Both the position numbers and the translations under genes were made by a program. DNA of 40,521 nucleotides from CAYYYG01 sp964476135. Lineage in GTDB: Bacteria > Patescibacteriota > Microgenomatia > UBA1406 > GWC2-37-13. Where the stretch lies: contig CAYYYG010000006.1 of NCBI GenBank assembly GCA_964476135.1, forward strand, positions 1 to 40,521. Direction: 5' to 3'. Within the stretch, counting starts at the first letter, position 1, and every line of letters starts with the position of its first letter. Under the pieces are notes generated by a model that worked only from the letters and a program-made list of their open reading frames with translations, ran no database searches and was not told where the DNA came from. This document shows positions 14,765-23,063 of the stretch, piece by piece.

Positions 14765-17230
14765 TTAAATAAAGGCGGCGCTTGTCACGTGATCGCTTGC
14801 GCTTGCGAAACGCATGAGAATTACTCCTTTAGCCTGTCTGGAAAGTGATGGTATCGATTTTAAAGGGATTTTGACAATATGTCCTTGCGCGCTAGTTATT
14901 ATGACAGTCGAATCTTCCGGGCCGATAATCTTTACATATGCTACTGTACCGGTTTTTTTATCGATAGTTGCGACCTTGACGCCTTTCCCTCCTCTATGCT
15001 GTCCCTTAAACTGGGAGAGCTTGGATTTTTTACCGATGCCACGCGCACTGATGACCAGTAATTGTTTATCGAATTCGCGACTGCTGAAAACGTCAGCACT
15101 AACGACAACGTCTCCTCCTTCAACCTCAATACCCTTCACGCCTCTTGAAGAACGGCCGGTGGGTCTCACTTCCGATTCCTTGAAAACTATCGCTTTACCA
15201 TTCTGGGATACAAGAATGCTATTGGTATTTCCATCGGTAAGCCTGACCCAATGGAGCTCATCCCCGTCTTCCAGTTTGATTGCGATGATGCCATTGGACC
15301 GGATATTGACATATTCGGCAAATGAAGTTTTTTTCACTATACCAAGTTTGGTTGACATGAGAATGAAATGTTTATCAGCACCCGCCTGAAGTGAAGCGTC
15401 GTATGTAAGAACCGAGGTGACTTTTTCATCGGGTCTTATATTGAGTAGGTTAACGATCGCTTTCCCTTTGGATATTCTTGATCCAACCGGGACTTCCCAA
15501 ACTCTAGTTTGGAATACACGCCCCTGATTGGTGAAGAAAAGCATGAAATCGTGCGCCATTGCGGTTGTTATGTAATAGACATTATCGGTTTCTTTTGTTT
15601 CGATACCGCTGACTCCTTTTCCGCCGCGATTCTGTACCTTAAATGTTTCGCGCGGCACTTGCTTGATGTATCCTTCTTTGGTAAGCACTACGATAACTTC
15701 TTTATTTTCGATAAGCATTTCATCGCTGATTTCTCCCGGTTTCGATTTTACGACTTTAGTTTTTCTTTCATCACCGTACTTTTTTCTGATATATAAAAGT
15801 TCGTCTTTTATTACTTTAAGTTGTTTAAAAACATCGGCAATAAGAGCTTCCAAATAAGCGATAGTTTCGCGAAGCATCTTTAGCTCGTCTTCAATCTTAT
15901 CCCGCTCAAGACCAGTTAGTCTTTTGAGCTGCATGTCAAGTATGGCCTGAGCCTGTATCTCTGAAAATTTGAATTTTTTTATAAGTTTAGCTTTCGCTTC
16001 CTGCTCATCTTTTGATTTGCGGATAATATCGATTACCTCATCGATATGATCAAGGGCAATTAGGTATCCCTCAAGAATATGAGCGCGGTGTTTTGCCTGA
16101 GCCAACTCAAATTCAGATCTTTTAACTATCACATCTATACGATGATGTAAATAATGCTCAAGTATAGACTTCAAGCCTAAGGTTTGCGGAACGCCATCGA
16201 CAAGAGCAACCATGTTGACCGGGAAACTCGTCTGCAGGTCGGTGAATTTGAAAAGATTATTTAATACTTTTTTATAAGATGCGTCTCTTTTGAGTTCGAT
16301 AACGATACGAATGCCGTCGCGGTCCGATTCGTCACGAAGATCAGAGATTCCGACGATTTTTTTATTTACGGCGAGTGTCGCGATTTTTTCCACAAGATTG
16401 GCTTTATTAACCTGATATGGAAGCTGCTTAACTACGATCGCTGTTTTACCTTTTCCGATTTCTTCCTCGTCCACCTGGGCTCGAATCAGAACTTTCCCTC
16501 GTCCTGTATTGTAGACCTGTTTAATGTCGTTGGCGCCATAGATAGTTCCGTAGGTTGGGAAATCGGGACCTTTAACATACTCGAGCAGATTGTCTGTCGT
16601 GGTTTCAAATAAAACTTTCTTTGTTTCTTTTTCGAGTTTTGCTTTGTCGATCATGTGGATCAGCGAATCTGCAAGTTCGTTCAGATTATGCGGCGGGATT
16701 TTTGTTGCCATACCGACTGCAATACCCTCTGCCCCCATAAGTAGAAGATTGGGGATTTTTGAGGGTAAAAATTCTGGTTCTTTCAAGCTGCCGTCGAAAT
16801 TATCGGTAAATGATACTGTTTCTTTTTCGATATCCGCAAGCATTTCTTCGGCGATTCTTGTCAGCTTGGCTTCTGTGTAGCGCATGTGTGCCGCCGGGTC
16901 GCCATCGATCGAACCGAAATTTCCTTGTCCTTTAACAAGTGCGTAACGCATGGTGAAATCTTGCGCCATACGGACAAGCGCTTCATAAACAGGGGCGTCT
17001 CCGTGCGGATGGTACTTACCAAGTACTTCTCCGACAATTTTTGCTGATTTGGAAAACCGGGCGCCTGCTGACAGACCCATTTTATACATAGCAAAAAGAA
17101 TGCGTCGGTGTACCGGTTTCAGGCCATCGCGCACATCGGGAAGCGCACGGGAAACAATAACAGACATAGCGTAATCGAGATACGCTCGTTTCATTTCTGA
17201 TATTATTTCGGTTGATTGGATATTCGTCAT
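14765..17230 (-). CDS. gyrA: DNA gyrase subunit A
   Basis: Breakage-reunion subunit of gyrase, which introduces negative supercoils with GyrB. I start at the ATG at 17230 (MTNIQSTEIISEMK), giving 821 residues; an earlier in-frame ATG would run through the intergenic hairpins. The catalytic tyrosine is Tyr118 in AAHMRYTEAKL. The gyrase-specific GyrA box appears as GQHRGGKG in the C-terminal beta-pinwheel, which separates it from ParC. In the quinolone-determining region HGDAPVYEA, Ala79 replaces the Ser found in E. coli and Glu83 replaces Asp87. It follows ppa and precedes folD in the same direction. Confidence 0.95.
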   Translation of the reverse strand: MTNIQSTEIISEMKRAYLDYAMSVIVSRALPDVRDGLKPVHRRILFAMYKMGLSAGARFSKSAKIVGEVLGKYHPHGDAPVYEALVRMAQDFTMRYALVKGQGNFGSIDGDPAAHMRYTEAKLTRIAEEMLADIEKETVSFTDNFDGSLKEPEFLPSKIPNLLLMGAEGIAVGMATKIPPHNLNELADSLIHMIDKAKLEKETKKVLFETTTDNLLEYVKGPDFPTYGTIYGANDIKQVYNTGRGKVLIRAQVDEEEIGKGKTAIVVKQLPYQVNKANLVEKIATLAVNKKIVGISDLRDESDRDGIRIVIELKRDASYKKVLNNLFKFTDLQTSFPVNMVALVDGVPQTLGLKSILEHYLHHRIDVIVKRSEFELAQAKHRAHILEGYLIALDHIDEVIDIIRKSKDEQEAKAKLIKKFKFSEIQAQAILDMQLKRLTGLERDKIEDELKMLRETIAYLEALIADVFKQLKVIKDELLYIRKKYGDERKTKVVKSKPGEISDEMLIENKEVIVVLTKEGYIKQVPRETFKVQNRGGKGVSGIETKETDNVYYITTAMAHDFMLFFTNQGRVFQTRVWEVPVGSRISKGKAIVNLLNIRPDEKVTSVLTYDASLQAGADKHFILMSTKLGIVKKTSFAEYVNIRSNGIIAIKLEDGDELHWVRLTDGNTNSILVSQNGKAIVFKESEVRPTGRSSRGVKGIEVEGGDVVVSADVFSSREFDKQLLVISARGIGKKSKLSQFKGQHRGGKGVKVATIDKKTGTVAYVKIIGPEDSTVIITSAQGHIVKIPLKSIPSLSRQAKGVILMRFASASDHVTSAAFI

Positions 17231-17247
17231 AAATAGTTTTATAGATT

Positions 17248-17282
17248 TCCCGCTGTGCGGGACTATTGCCCGCATTCGCGGG
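17248..17282. repeat. Two tandem GC-rich hairpins between ppa and gyrA
   Basis: Two short palindromes stand side by side: TCCCGC-TGT-GCGGGA (17248-17262) and CCCGC-ATTC-GCGGG (17269-17282). Outer and inner arms are also complementary, so the pair can fold as one longer nested stem. There is no T run on either side, so it is a poor terminator. It could be a REP-like dispersed element, an mRNA-processing site or a partial block that sets gyrA levels relative to ppa. Confidence 0.6.
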
Positions 17283-17297
17283 AATAACAACTGATTT

Positions 17298-17810
17298 TCA
17301 TTTCATTGCGTTTTTTATCGACTCGTAGGCTTTTTCTTTGCCCAAAAAGTCGCGTGTTTTTACCCATTTACCTTTTTCCAGCTCCTTATAATGATTGAAA
17401 AAGTGCTGAATTTTTTTCTTTGTGATTTCGTCAATATCGCCTATATCCTTAATATGAGCGTAAAACGGATCGACTTTGGCTGTGGGAACGGCTAATATTT
17501 TGGTATCTATTCCTTCCTCGTCTTCCATCTCCAGCATTCCGACAGGTCTAACATTTATCCCGCATCCTGGCATAACAGGATATGTAGATAGCACGAGCAC
17601 ATCTACCGGATCACCGTCCTCAGCGTGGGTCTGGGGAATGAATCCGTAATTGAAAGGATACACCATGGTCGTAAATGCAAATCTGTCGACCATTATTATT
17701 CCCGCTTCTTTATCCAGTTCGTACTTAACTGCCGATCCCTGGGGGATTTCAACTACTACCGTTACCTCTTCCGGAGGATTTTTTCCTGCTGAAAGTTTGG
17801 AAAGATTCAT
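17298..17810 (-). CDS. ppa: Inorganic pyrophosphatase (soluble, family I)
   Basis: Hydrolyses pyrophosphate to phosphate, driving biosynthetic reactions in the cytoplasm. The 170-residue protein shows VVVEIPQGSAVKYELDKE near the start, YPFNYGFIPQT (about 52-62), and the signature DGDPVDVLVL with its three metal-binding aspartates, followed by the DIDEITKKKIQHFFNHYKEL helix. Length is typical of bacterial family I enzymes. It lies between gyrB (26 bases upstream) and gyrA (67 bases downstream), so it is presumably co-transcribed with gyrase. Confidence 0.95.
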   Translation of the reverse strand: MNLSKLSAGKNPPEEVTVVVEIPQGSAVKYELDKEAGIIMVDRFAFTTMVYPFNYGFIPQTHAEDGDPVDVLVLSTYPVMPGCGINVRPVGMLEMEDEEGIDTKILAVPTAKVDPFYAHIKDIGDIDEITKKKIQHFFNHYKELEKGKWVKTRDFLGKEKAYESIKNAMK

Positions 17811-17836
17811 ATATTAATAGATAATTAATAATCAAG

Positions 17837-19828
17837 TTAGACATCCAGTGTCGCCATTCTTGCATGCGTAACAATGAATTTTTTTCTCGGCGGAACTTCC
17901 TCACCCATAAGCATCGTAAAAACTAAATCTGTTTCCTGCGCATCTTGTATTGTCACCTGCTTTAATATTCTGTTTTCGGGATTCATGGTTGTCTCCCAGA
18001 GCTGATCGGGATTCATCTCTCCCAAACCTTTATACCTCTGGACATTAATAGACGAATGGACCGATCCTGTCGCCTGATCAACCGGCTCTTCCTGACCGTC
18101 TTTTTTCTTTTTTTCGTTTATACTGTCGGTAATTTCTTTGATTATTTTATTTTTTTCTTCTTCGGTGTAAACATAGTTTACTCTTTTTCCGTACTGTACT
18201 TTATAAAGCGGCGGCTGCGCGATATATAGATGTCCTTTATGGACTATATCTGGCAAATGTCGGAAGAAGAATGTTAATATCAGGGTTCGAATGTGCTCGC
18301 CATCGACATCGGCGTCGGTCATGATAACGACTTTGTGGTATCTTAACTTTCCGTAGTCTACATTTTCCCCGATACCCATGCCAAGTGCAATAACCATGTC
18401 TTTGATTTCACGGAAAGAAAGTACTTTATCGAGGTAGGCTTTTTCGGTATTGAGAATTTTTCCGCGGAGCGGGAGTATCGCCTGGAATTTACGATCGCGT
18501 CCTTGTTTTGCCGATCCGCCTGCCGAATCTCCTTCAACCAGAAATAGTTCGGAAAGTGCCGGATCTTTTTCCTGGCAGTCTGCCAGTTTACCTGGCAAGC
18601 TCGCCCCTTCAAGCGCGCCCTTCCTGAGCACTGCCTCTTTTGCAGCTTTTGCCGCTAATCTGGCTTTTTGGGCCAGGAGGATTTTAGATAAAATTTCCCG
18701 ACCTACCTTGGGATTCTCTTCGAAATACATATCTAAATATTCTGAGACGGATTGCTGAACAACAGCCTGAATCTCGGAATTACCTAGTTTTCCTTTAGTC
18801 TGCCCCTCAAACTGCAGATTGTTTTGTGGCATTTTTATATATACTATCGCCGCAAGCCCCTCCTTCACATCATCGCCCGTTAAGGATTCTGAGAGTTCTT
18901 TTTCACTCACGGTTTTTTTAGCATAAGAATTGATCGATTTGGTAAGTGCGATCCGGAAGCCGGTCAGATGAGTACCTCCTTCGTGTGTGTTGATGACGTT
19001 AACGAAAGAATGGACGTTTTCGGCAATCGAGTCGTTATATTGAATCGCAACCTCGATTTCTTTGTCCTCCACCACTTTATGTATGTAAATAGGATCGTGC
19101 AGTGTACGTTTGCCTCGGTTCATGTCGTTGATAAGCGAAATAATTCCGCTGTCGAAATAGAACGCGGAGCTGTCGCTCGTCTTTTCATTGGCGATTTTGA
19201 AGAGAACATTTGAAACCAGATAGGCTCTTTCTTTTATCATTTTTCTAAAAGCCGTATAATTAAGGTCAATGGTTTCCTTAAAGATTTCTTTATCAGGAAG
19301 GAAAGAGTAAGCGGTGCCGTGATCTTTCTTAAATCCGAGTATTGATTTACTGTCTTTTTTTACATGGTATTGCGGGATGCCTCTTTTGTATTCTTGACGC
19401 CAAATAACACCCTCTTTCGCAACTTCGACTATTACGTGTTCCGAAAGCGCATTAACGACCGACGCGCCGACACCATGGAGACCGCCGGAAACCTTATAGG
19501 CACCCTGACCGAATTTGCCGCCAGCGTGGAGTTTGGTCATGACTAGCTCAAGTGCGGAAACGTTATATTTTGGTACTTTGTCGACCGGTATACCTCTCCC
19601 ATCGTCAAATACAGTCATGTATCCATTTTTATGTATTGTTATGTCGATATTCTTGCAGAATCCGGCCAGCGACTCATCGACCGCATTATCGACAATTTCT
19701 CTCAAACATTCGTTAATACCGGTTTGTGAAGTGCTTCCAATATACATTCCCGGTCTTTTGCGAACGGGTTCAAGTCCTTCTAATACTACTATGGAGTCTG
19801 CGTTGTAATCTGAATTTTGAGTAGCCAT
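17837..19828 (-). CDS. gyrB: DNA gyrase subunit B
   Basis: ATPase subunit of gyrase. The 663 residues show the GHKL ATPase site (VDNAVDESLAG, DDGRGIPV, GGLHGVGASVVNALS), the transducer domain, and the TOPRIM region with LVEGDSAGGSAKQGRDR and TDADVDGEHIRTLILTFFFR carrying the metal-binding acidic residues. It ends with the conserved RYKGLGEMNPDQLWETTMNP segment. There is no large insertion of the type seen in enterobacterial GyrB. It is the first gene of the gyrB-ppa-gyrA block and has the cleanest promoter in the window, with the -10 only 8 bases from the ATG. Confidence 0.96.
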   Translation of the reverse strand: MATQNSDYNADSIVVLEGLEPVRKRPGMYIGSTSQTGINECLREIVDNAVDESLAGFCKNIDITIHKNGYMTVFDDGRGIPVDKVPKYNVSALELVMTKLHAGGKFGQGAYKVSGGLHGVGASVVNALSEHVIVEVAKEGVIWRQEYKRGIPQYHVKKDSKSILGFKKDHGTAYSFLPDKEIFKETIDLNYTAFRKMIKERAYLVSNVLFKIANEKTSDSSAFYFDSGIISLINDMNRGKRTLHDPIYIHKVVEDKEIEVAIQYNDSIAENVHSFVNVINTHEGGTHLTGFRIALTKSINSYAKKTVSEKELSESLTGDDVKEGLAAIVYIKMPQNNLQFEGQTKGKLGNSEIQAVVQQSVSEYLDMYFEENPKVGREILSKILLAQKARLAAKAAKEAVLRKGALEGASLPGKLADCQEKDPALSELFLVEGDSAGGSAKQGRDRKFQAILPLRGKILNTEKAYLDKVLSFREIKDMVIALGMGIGENVDYGKLRYHKVVIMTDADVDGEHIRTLILTFFFRHLPDIVHKGHLYIAQPPLYKVQYGKRVNYVYTEEEKNKIIKEITDSINEKKKKDGQEEPVDQATGSVHSSINVQRYKGLGEMNPDQLWETTMNPENRILKQVTIQDAQETDLVFTMLMGEEVPPRKKFIVTHARMATLDV

Positions 19829-19836
19829 AAAGGCTC

Positions 19837-19865
19837 ATTATAATAAATTTTCACCTACATGTCCA
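19837..19865 (-). promoter_or_regulatory. gyrB promoter
   Basis: Minus-strand TGGACA (19860-19865), a 17-base spacer and a perfect TATAAT (19837-19842), then 8 bases to the gyrB ATG. Predicts a leaderless or nearly leaderless transcript; no Shine-Dalgarno is present. Confidence 0.7.
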
Positions 19866-19894
19866 GCGCCATTGAAGTTTTCTACCAGATAAGA

Positions 19895-21583
19895 TTAATG
19901 AAATATTTCTAGGACTGGTTTAGAGCTGCCCTCTTTTGAATAAAAATCCAGACCGTCCGAGTGTATGGAATCTATGCCCAAGCTTATCGGCTCTCCCGGC
20001 CTTGCTGAAATATATTCTCTAATTTTTGCAGTAACATTGATTTTTATATATTTTCCCGATTGTGAGGAGTTGATCGAGGTTAAAGGAACGCTGTTGTAAT
20101 ATTTGGATGTATTATAGGTGATAGAAAATTCAGTCCAGCTGTTATTAGGAATATAATTGAGAGTCTGTGTGCCTGAACTCGGATTAGTGATGTATATATT
20201 CAAGTAGGCTGATTGTATATTTTTTCCTTGCACCGAGCCAAGCGGGAATTTAAGATAGCTGATTTCGGCGGGAGCGCCGCTGTTCGCGTCGACCTGTAAG
20301 GAACTGACGTTTCCATAATTTCGGTCCGGTGATGATTTTGATACATAGGCATCCGCAACCGGAGTAATTCTTGTCGATGTTCCGGATGGAGGGCTCGTGG
20401 GGCTAGGTGTGGGACTTGATGTTGGTATTCTTGTCGCGCTGGGTTGTGGCGTTATAGTTTGAGATGGTGCAGGTGTTCTAGTGGGTGATGGGGATGTCGT
20501 TCTGGTTGGCGATGGCGTAGGAGTCTGTGTAGCACTCGGGGTGCGCGTAGGAGTTGCAGTAGGTTGGTTACCTGAATTTACGCAATAGCCATCGTTTTTA
20601 CACAAAGATTGGAAAGTATCCCAAGTGGATGTGCGCGCAGTATTTTTAAGATTCATAAGTCCTGTCTGATCGTAATTTGTCACTGTAGATTTGATCGCAT
20701 GCGAAAACCATGAAACCCTTTTTATTTTTTGATTATTAGAAAGATATGGGATGAGGTTCTGCATAACCTGATTTACTGTATTTCTGGCAACGTTCGGATG
20801 CAGAACACCGGTTTCTGTTATCCATATTTCACCTTTATTTCCTTTTGCCCAGCTATTGGAGTCTATCCATCTATTCCAGCCCGGCAGATCCAAACCATAA
20901 TTAGGGTCACGTCCGCCTTCCATTCTTCTTTTCAAATGAGCGGTCATAGTGGTAGTATCTAAAGCAACTGGGTTCCATGGATAAAGGTGGAAATGTATAC
21001 CGGCAATATCGGGGTTTGATCCGAAGCGGTCTTTCCATAAAACGTAAAATTCTTCAAGCCAGATTCTTTTTTTGCCTTCAGGACCATATACTCTCGCCCA
21101 CCACATATCAGGGCCAAAATAGACACCGCCGAAAATGACATCTATAGATTTGTTTGTTCTCTGTTCGTAATCGTTTTTCCAGGTAATAAATTCTGATAGT
21201 CGAGTTACGGCATCGGCAGGCGCGCAGTTTGCGCCACCATTGGCGCTTGAGTTGTCAGGTTCATTCAGGTATAAAACATATCCGGAATATGATGCCCTTT
21301 CGATCCAGGCTTGTAAATTTGTATTGGCAGATGCTCCGCATCCGAATACCATAGGTACGTAGTTTGCTGCACCAAAGTCGCTGTATGGATTATTTCCTGT
21401 TGCCTTAGGATAGGTCCAGTTGTACACCCATACTGGGCCCAGCTCCTCCACATCGGTTTTATTATATAAATTCCATCCCAGTCCGATACCAAGAAAAGTT
21501 GACGATCTCGAGGCCGCTTCCGTATTTATAACAAATATTCCAAAAAGCATTAATAAAATACCGGAGTATATAATCTGCCTCAT
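19895..21583 (-). CDS. Secreted glycoside hydrolase-like protein (GH128/Asl1-like) with DNRLRE-type C-terminal domain
   Basis: 562 residues. A signal peptide (1-23, ending near TEAAS) is followed by a TIM-barrel-like catalytic domain (about 28-330). LYLNEPD places a candidate acid/base at Glu108 and IWITETG a candidate nucleophile at Glu257. These two motifs and the FHLYPW strand match the GH128/Asl1-like beta-1,3-glucanase pattern. A Thr/Pro/Ser linker (about 340-402) joins it to a C-terminal domain (403-562: TRITPVADAYVSKSSP, SYLKFPLGSVQGKNIQSAYL) of the DNRLRE type, seen in carbohydrate-binding or adhesion regions. It probably acts on an external polysaccharide, perhaps of a host or biofilm. 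It lies downstream of the rplL terminator. Confidence 0.75.
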   Translation of the reverse strand: MRQIIYSGILLMLFGIFVINTEAASRSSTFLGIGLGWNLYNKTDVEELGPVWVYNWTYPKATGNNPYSDFGAANYVPMVFGCGASANTNLQAWIERASYSGYVLYLNEPDNSSANGGANCAPADAVTRLSEFITWKNDYEQRTNKSIDVIFGGVYFGPDMWWARVYGPEGKKRIWLEEFYVLWKDRFGSNPDIAGIHFHLYPWNPVALDTTTMTAHLKRRMEGGRDPNYGLDLPGWNRWIDSNSWAKGNKGEIWITETGVLHPNVARNTVNQVMQNLIPYLSNNQKIKRVSWFSHAIKSTVTNYDQTGLMNLKNTARTSTWDTFQSLCKNDGYCVNSGNQPTATPTRTPSATQTPTPSPTRTTSPSPTRTPAPSQTITPQPSATRIPTSSPTPSPTSPPSGTSTRITPVADAYVSKSSPDRNYGNVSSLQVDANSGAPAEISYLKFPLGSVQGKNIQSAYLNIYITNPSSGTQTLNYIPNNSWTEFSITYNTSKYYNSVPLTSINSSQSGKYIKINVTAKIREYISARPGEPISLGIDSIHSDGLDFYSKEGSSKPVLEIFH

Positions 21584-21633
21584 TTCCTCATTTTTTCAGA
21601 AAATGAATGTGCAGTCAAGTGATTTGTGGTAAT

Positions 21634-21671
21634 AAAAAAACCACCGTCAATAAACGAACGGTGGCTTTTTT
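21634..21671 (-). terminator. Intrinsic terminator after rplJ-rplL
   Basis: Stem CCACCG/CGGTGG (21641-21646 with 21659-21664) with a 12-base loop. On the minus strand it is followed by seven T (complement of A 21634-21640). A T run (21666-21671) follows on the plus strand as well, so it could work in both directions. It separates rplL from the glycosidase-like gene. Confidence 0.85.
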
Positions 21672-21681
21672 ATGTAAATTC

Positions 21682-22077
21682 TTATTTAAGCTCAACTTTG
21701 GCACCTGCGGCCTCAAGTTTTTTCTTAGCTTCTTCAGCAACGTCTTTTTTAACATCGGTCAGAAGTTCTTTCGGAGCCGATTCTACAAGCTTTTTCGCAT
21801 CCATAAGTCCGAGTGCCGGTTGGATTTCGCGAACTGCTTTGATTACGTCAAGTTTTTTGTCGCCTGCCGAAGCCAAAACAACTGTAAAGCTGGTTTTTTC
21901 TTCTGCCGGGGCTGCTGCTGCACCTGCGGCTGCGGGTGCTGCTGCCATCATCGGGGCGGCGGTAACGCCGAATTTATCTTCAAGATATTTTGCAAGTTCG
22001 GCCATTTCTATAACACTTAATCCTTCAAGCTCTGTTGCCAATTTTTGTAGTTTTTCTGATAATTTTGCATCTGTCAT
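21682..22077 (-). CDS. rplL: Ribosomal protein L7/L12 (bL12)
   Basis: Stalk protein of the large subunit that recruits translation GTPases. The 131 residues divide into the N-terminal dimerisation helices (LSEKLQKLATELEGLSVIEMAELAKYLEDKFGV), an Ala/Pro hinge (about 41-55) and the C-terminal domain (EKTSFTVVLASAGDKKLDVIKAVREI, then GLMDAKKLVESAPKELL) that binds GTPases. The ATG is preceded at 8 bases by AAGGAGGTG (22086-22094 on the minus strand), the strongest Shine-Dalgarno seen here. This fits the need for several L12 copies per ribosome. It follows rplJ after 33 bases. Confidence 0.95.
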   Translation of the reverse strand: MTDAKLSEKLQKLATELEGLSVIEMAELAKYLEDKFGVTAAPMMAAAPAAAGAAAAPAEEKTSFTVVLASAGDKKLDVIKAVREIQPALGLMDAKKLVESAPKELLTDVKKDVAEEAKKKLEAAGAKVELK

Positions 22078-22110
22078 GTGGTTACCACCTCCTTACTAAT
22101 ATTAAATTGT

Positions 22111-22647
22111 TTAACTCTGTTTCGACTTTTGATCCAATATATAAACTATTTTTTGCATGTTGTATTTGATGGCATAGGTGAAGCTACTCATCGGATTCTT
22201 CATTCCCCCGATTACTTTAGCCATAAGTTCCAGGCGTGGCGGAAGCTTGGAAATTTTTACCAGATCTGTGGAGTTGTAGACATTTCCATCCAGTAAACCA
22301 AATCTGAACTGGACCGCCTGCTCCTTTTCTGAAAACGCTGTTATTGTACCTAGTCCTTTGCTCCAATCGGCGCCCAATTTAACGACTGCGGTGTTGTCTT
22401 TAATTTCTTTTGCGGAAGTAAGAAGATTTTTTAAGCTTTTTTTAGATGAGGCAAGCTTATTGAGTGCTTTGCCGAGTATGCTATTTTTGACCACTTTAAA
22501 ACCGGAGTCATTTTTTCTTAATTGTTTTCTCAGATCTTCAAGAGCTAAATGCTTTGTGTTTCCGAATTTAACGAAGGTGAAATTTTCTGACTTATCGAGA
22601 AAATCAACTATAGTATCGAGTTGTGTTAGTTTTTTTGTGCTTGCCAT
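22111..22647 (-). CDS. rplJ: Ribosomal protein L10 (uL10)
   Basis: Anchors L12 dimers to 23S rRNA. The 178 residues show the N-terminal rRNA-binding part (LTQLDTIVDFLDKSENFTFVKF, then LRKQLRKNDSGFKVVKNSILGKAL) and a C-terminal helix that carries L12. It is preceded by its own promoter and a leader RNA that matches the L10 autoregulatory leader. The protein therefore probably represses its own translation, as in other bacteria. Only a weak GAGTG lies near the start codon. Confidence 0.93.
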   Translation of the reverse strand: MASTKKLTQLDTIVDFLDKSENFTFVKFGNTKHLALEDLRKQLRKNDSGFKVVKNSILGKALNKLASSKKSLKNLLTSAKEIKDNTAVVKLGADWSKGLGTITAFSEKEQAVQFRFGLLDGNVYNSTDLVKISKLPPRLELMAKVIGGMKNPMSSFTYAIKYNMQKIVYILDQKSKQS

Positions 22648-22650
22648 ATG

Positions 22651-22699
22651 TCACTCGTACAGGAAACAATTATTAATTTCCACCTGTAGTCTCTGTGAT
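22651..22699 (-). promoter_or_regulatory. L10 leader RNA (autoregulatory binding site)
   Basis: On the minus strand the untranslated leader carries AGAGACTACAGGTG and, about 20 bases later, CCTGTACGAG, with ACAGG pairing to CCTGT. This matches, from memory, the conserved kink-turn core of the ribosomal protein L10 leader (GAGAC.G.AGGUG ... CCUG..GAG). It sits exactly between the promoter and rplJ. The call rests on motif recognition and could be confirmed with the Rfam L10_leader model. Confidence 0.7.
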
Positions 22700-22705
22700 A
22701 GGACT

Positions 22706-22733
22706 ATTATACGTTATTTTTTTACTATTGCAA
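22706..22733 (-). promoter_or_regulatory. rplJ-rplL promoter
   Basis: Minus-strand TTGCAA (22728-22733), a 16-base spacer and a perfect TATAAT (22706-22711). The predicted start is near 22699, giving a leader of about 50 bases, one of few long leaders here and one that carries the L10 regulatory site. Confidence 0.65.
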
Positions 22734-22734
22734 C

Positions 22735-23037
22735 TTAGACTTCGCTCAACAATTCTCTGAGTGTTTTTGGTCTGTTCTCGTCTTGTCCAGGTGTTTTTTT
22801 CTGTTTTTTTGTTTTCGCGGTCGCTCTGTAAGCGGCTCCGATTTTCTGTTTTCTTGCAAAATCATCGGCTCGTCCCTTTGTATCGAGAAGTTTTTCCTCT
22901 CCTGAATAGAAAGGATGGCATTTCGAACAAACTTCGACCGTGATCGATTTTTTTGTAGAACCGGTTGTGAACGTGTTGCCACACGAACAGGTAACCAGAA
23001 CTTCCAAACTGTATTGCGGGTGAATAGATGCTTTCAT
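22735..23037 (-). CDS. rpmE: Ribosomal protein L31 (bL31), zinc type, with C-terminal extension
   Basis: Large-subunit protein of the central protuberance. The first 70 residues are standard L31 starting MKASIHPQYS, with zinc ligands in TCSCGN and VCSKCHPFYSG. Beyond about residue 70 there is a 30-residue basic tail (RATAKTKKQKKTPGQDENR, ending LRELLSEV) longer than in E. coli. An extended -10 (TGGTATAAT, 23055-23063 on the minus strand) overlaps the prfA stop codon, so rpmE probably has its own transcript in addition to readthrough from prfA. Confidence 0.92.
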   Translation of the reverse strand: MKASIHPQYSLEVLVTCSCGNTFTTGSTKKSITVEVCSKCHPFYSGEEKLLDTKGRADDFARKQKIGAAYRATAKTKKQKKTPGQDENRPKTLRELLSEV

Positions 23038-23054
23038 AGGATTGATATTCGGAA

Positions 23055-23063
23055 ATTATACCA
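23055..23063 (-). promoter_or_regulatory. Extended -10 promoter for rpmE
   Basis: Minus-strand TGGTATAAT (-10 at 23055-23060) embedded in the last codons and stop of prfA, 17 bases before the rpmE ATG. The same TGTGGTATAAT string stands before folD. Confidence 0.45.

Noticed and set aside
14814..15389. 191-residue open frame opposite gyrA
   Set aside because: Lies wholly antisense to a conserved gyrA region; no start signals and Ser/Pro-rich content typical of a shadow frame.
17231..17290. Earlier gyrA start at 17290
   Set aside because: It would add 20 residues translated from the hairpin region; GyrA homologues begin close to the ATG at 17230.
20395..20575. Short degenerate tandem repeats, considered as CRISPR or microsatellite
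   Set aside because: They encode the Thr/Pro/Ser linker of the glycosidase-like protein in frame; units are irregular and there are no spacers.
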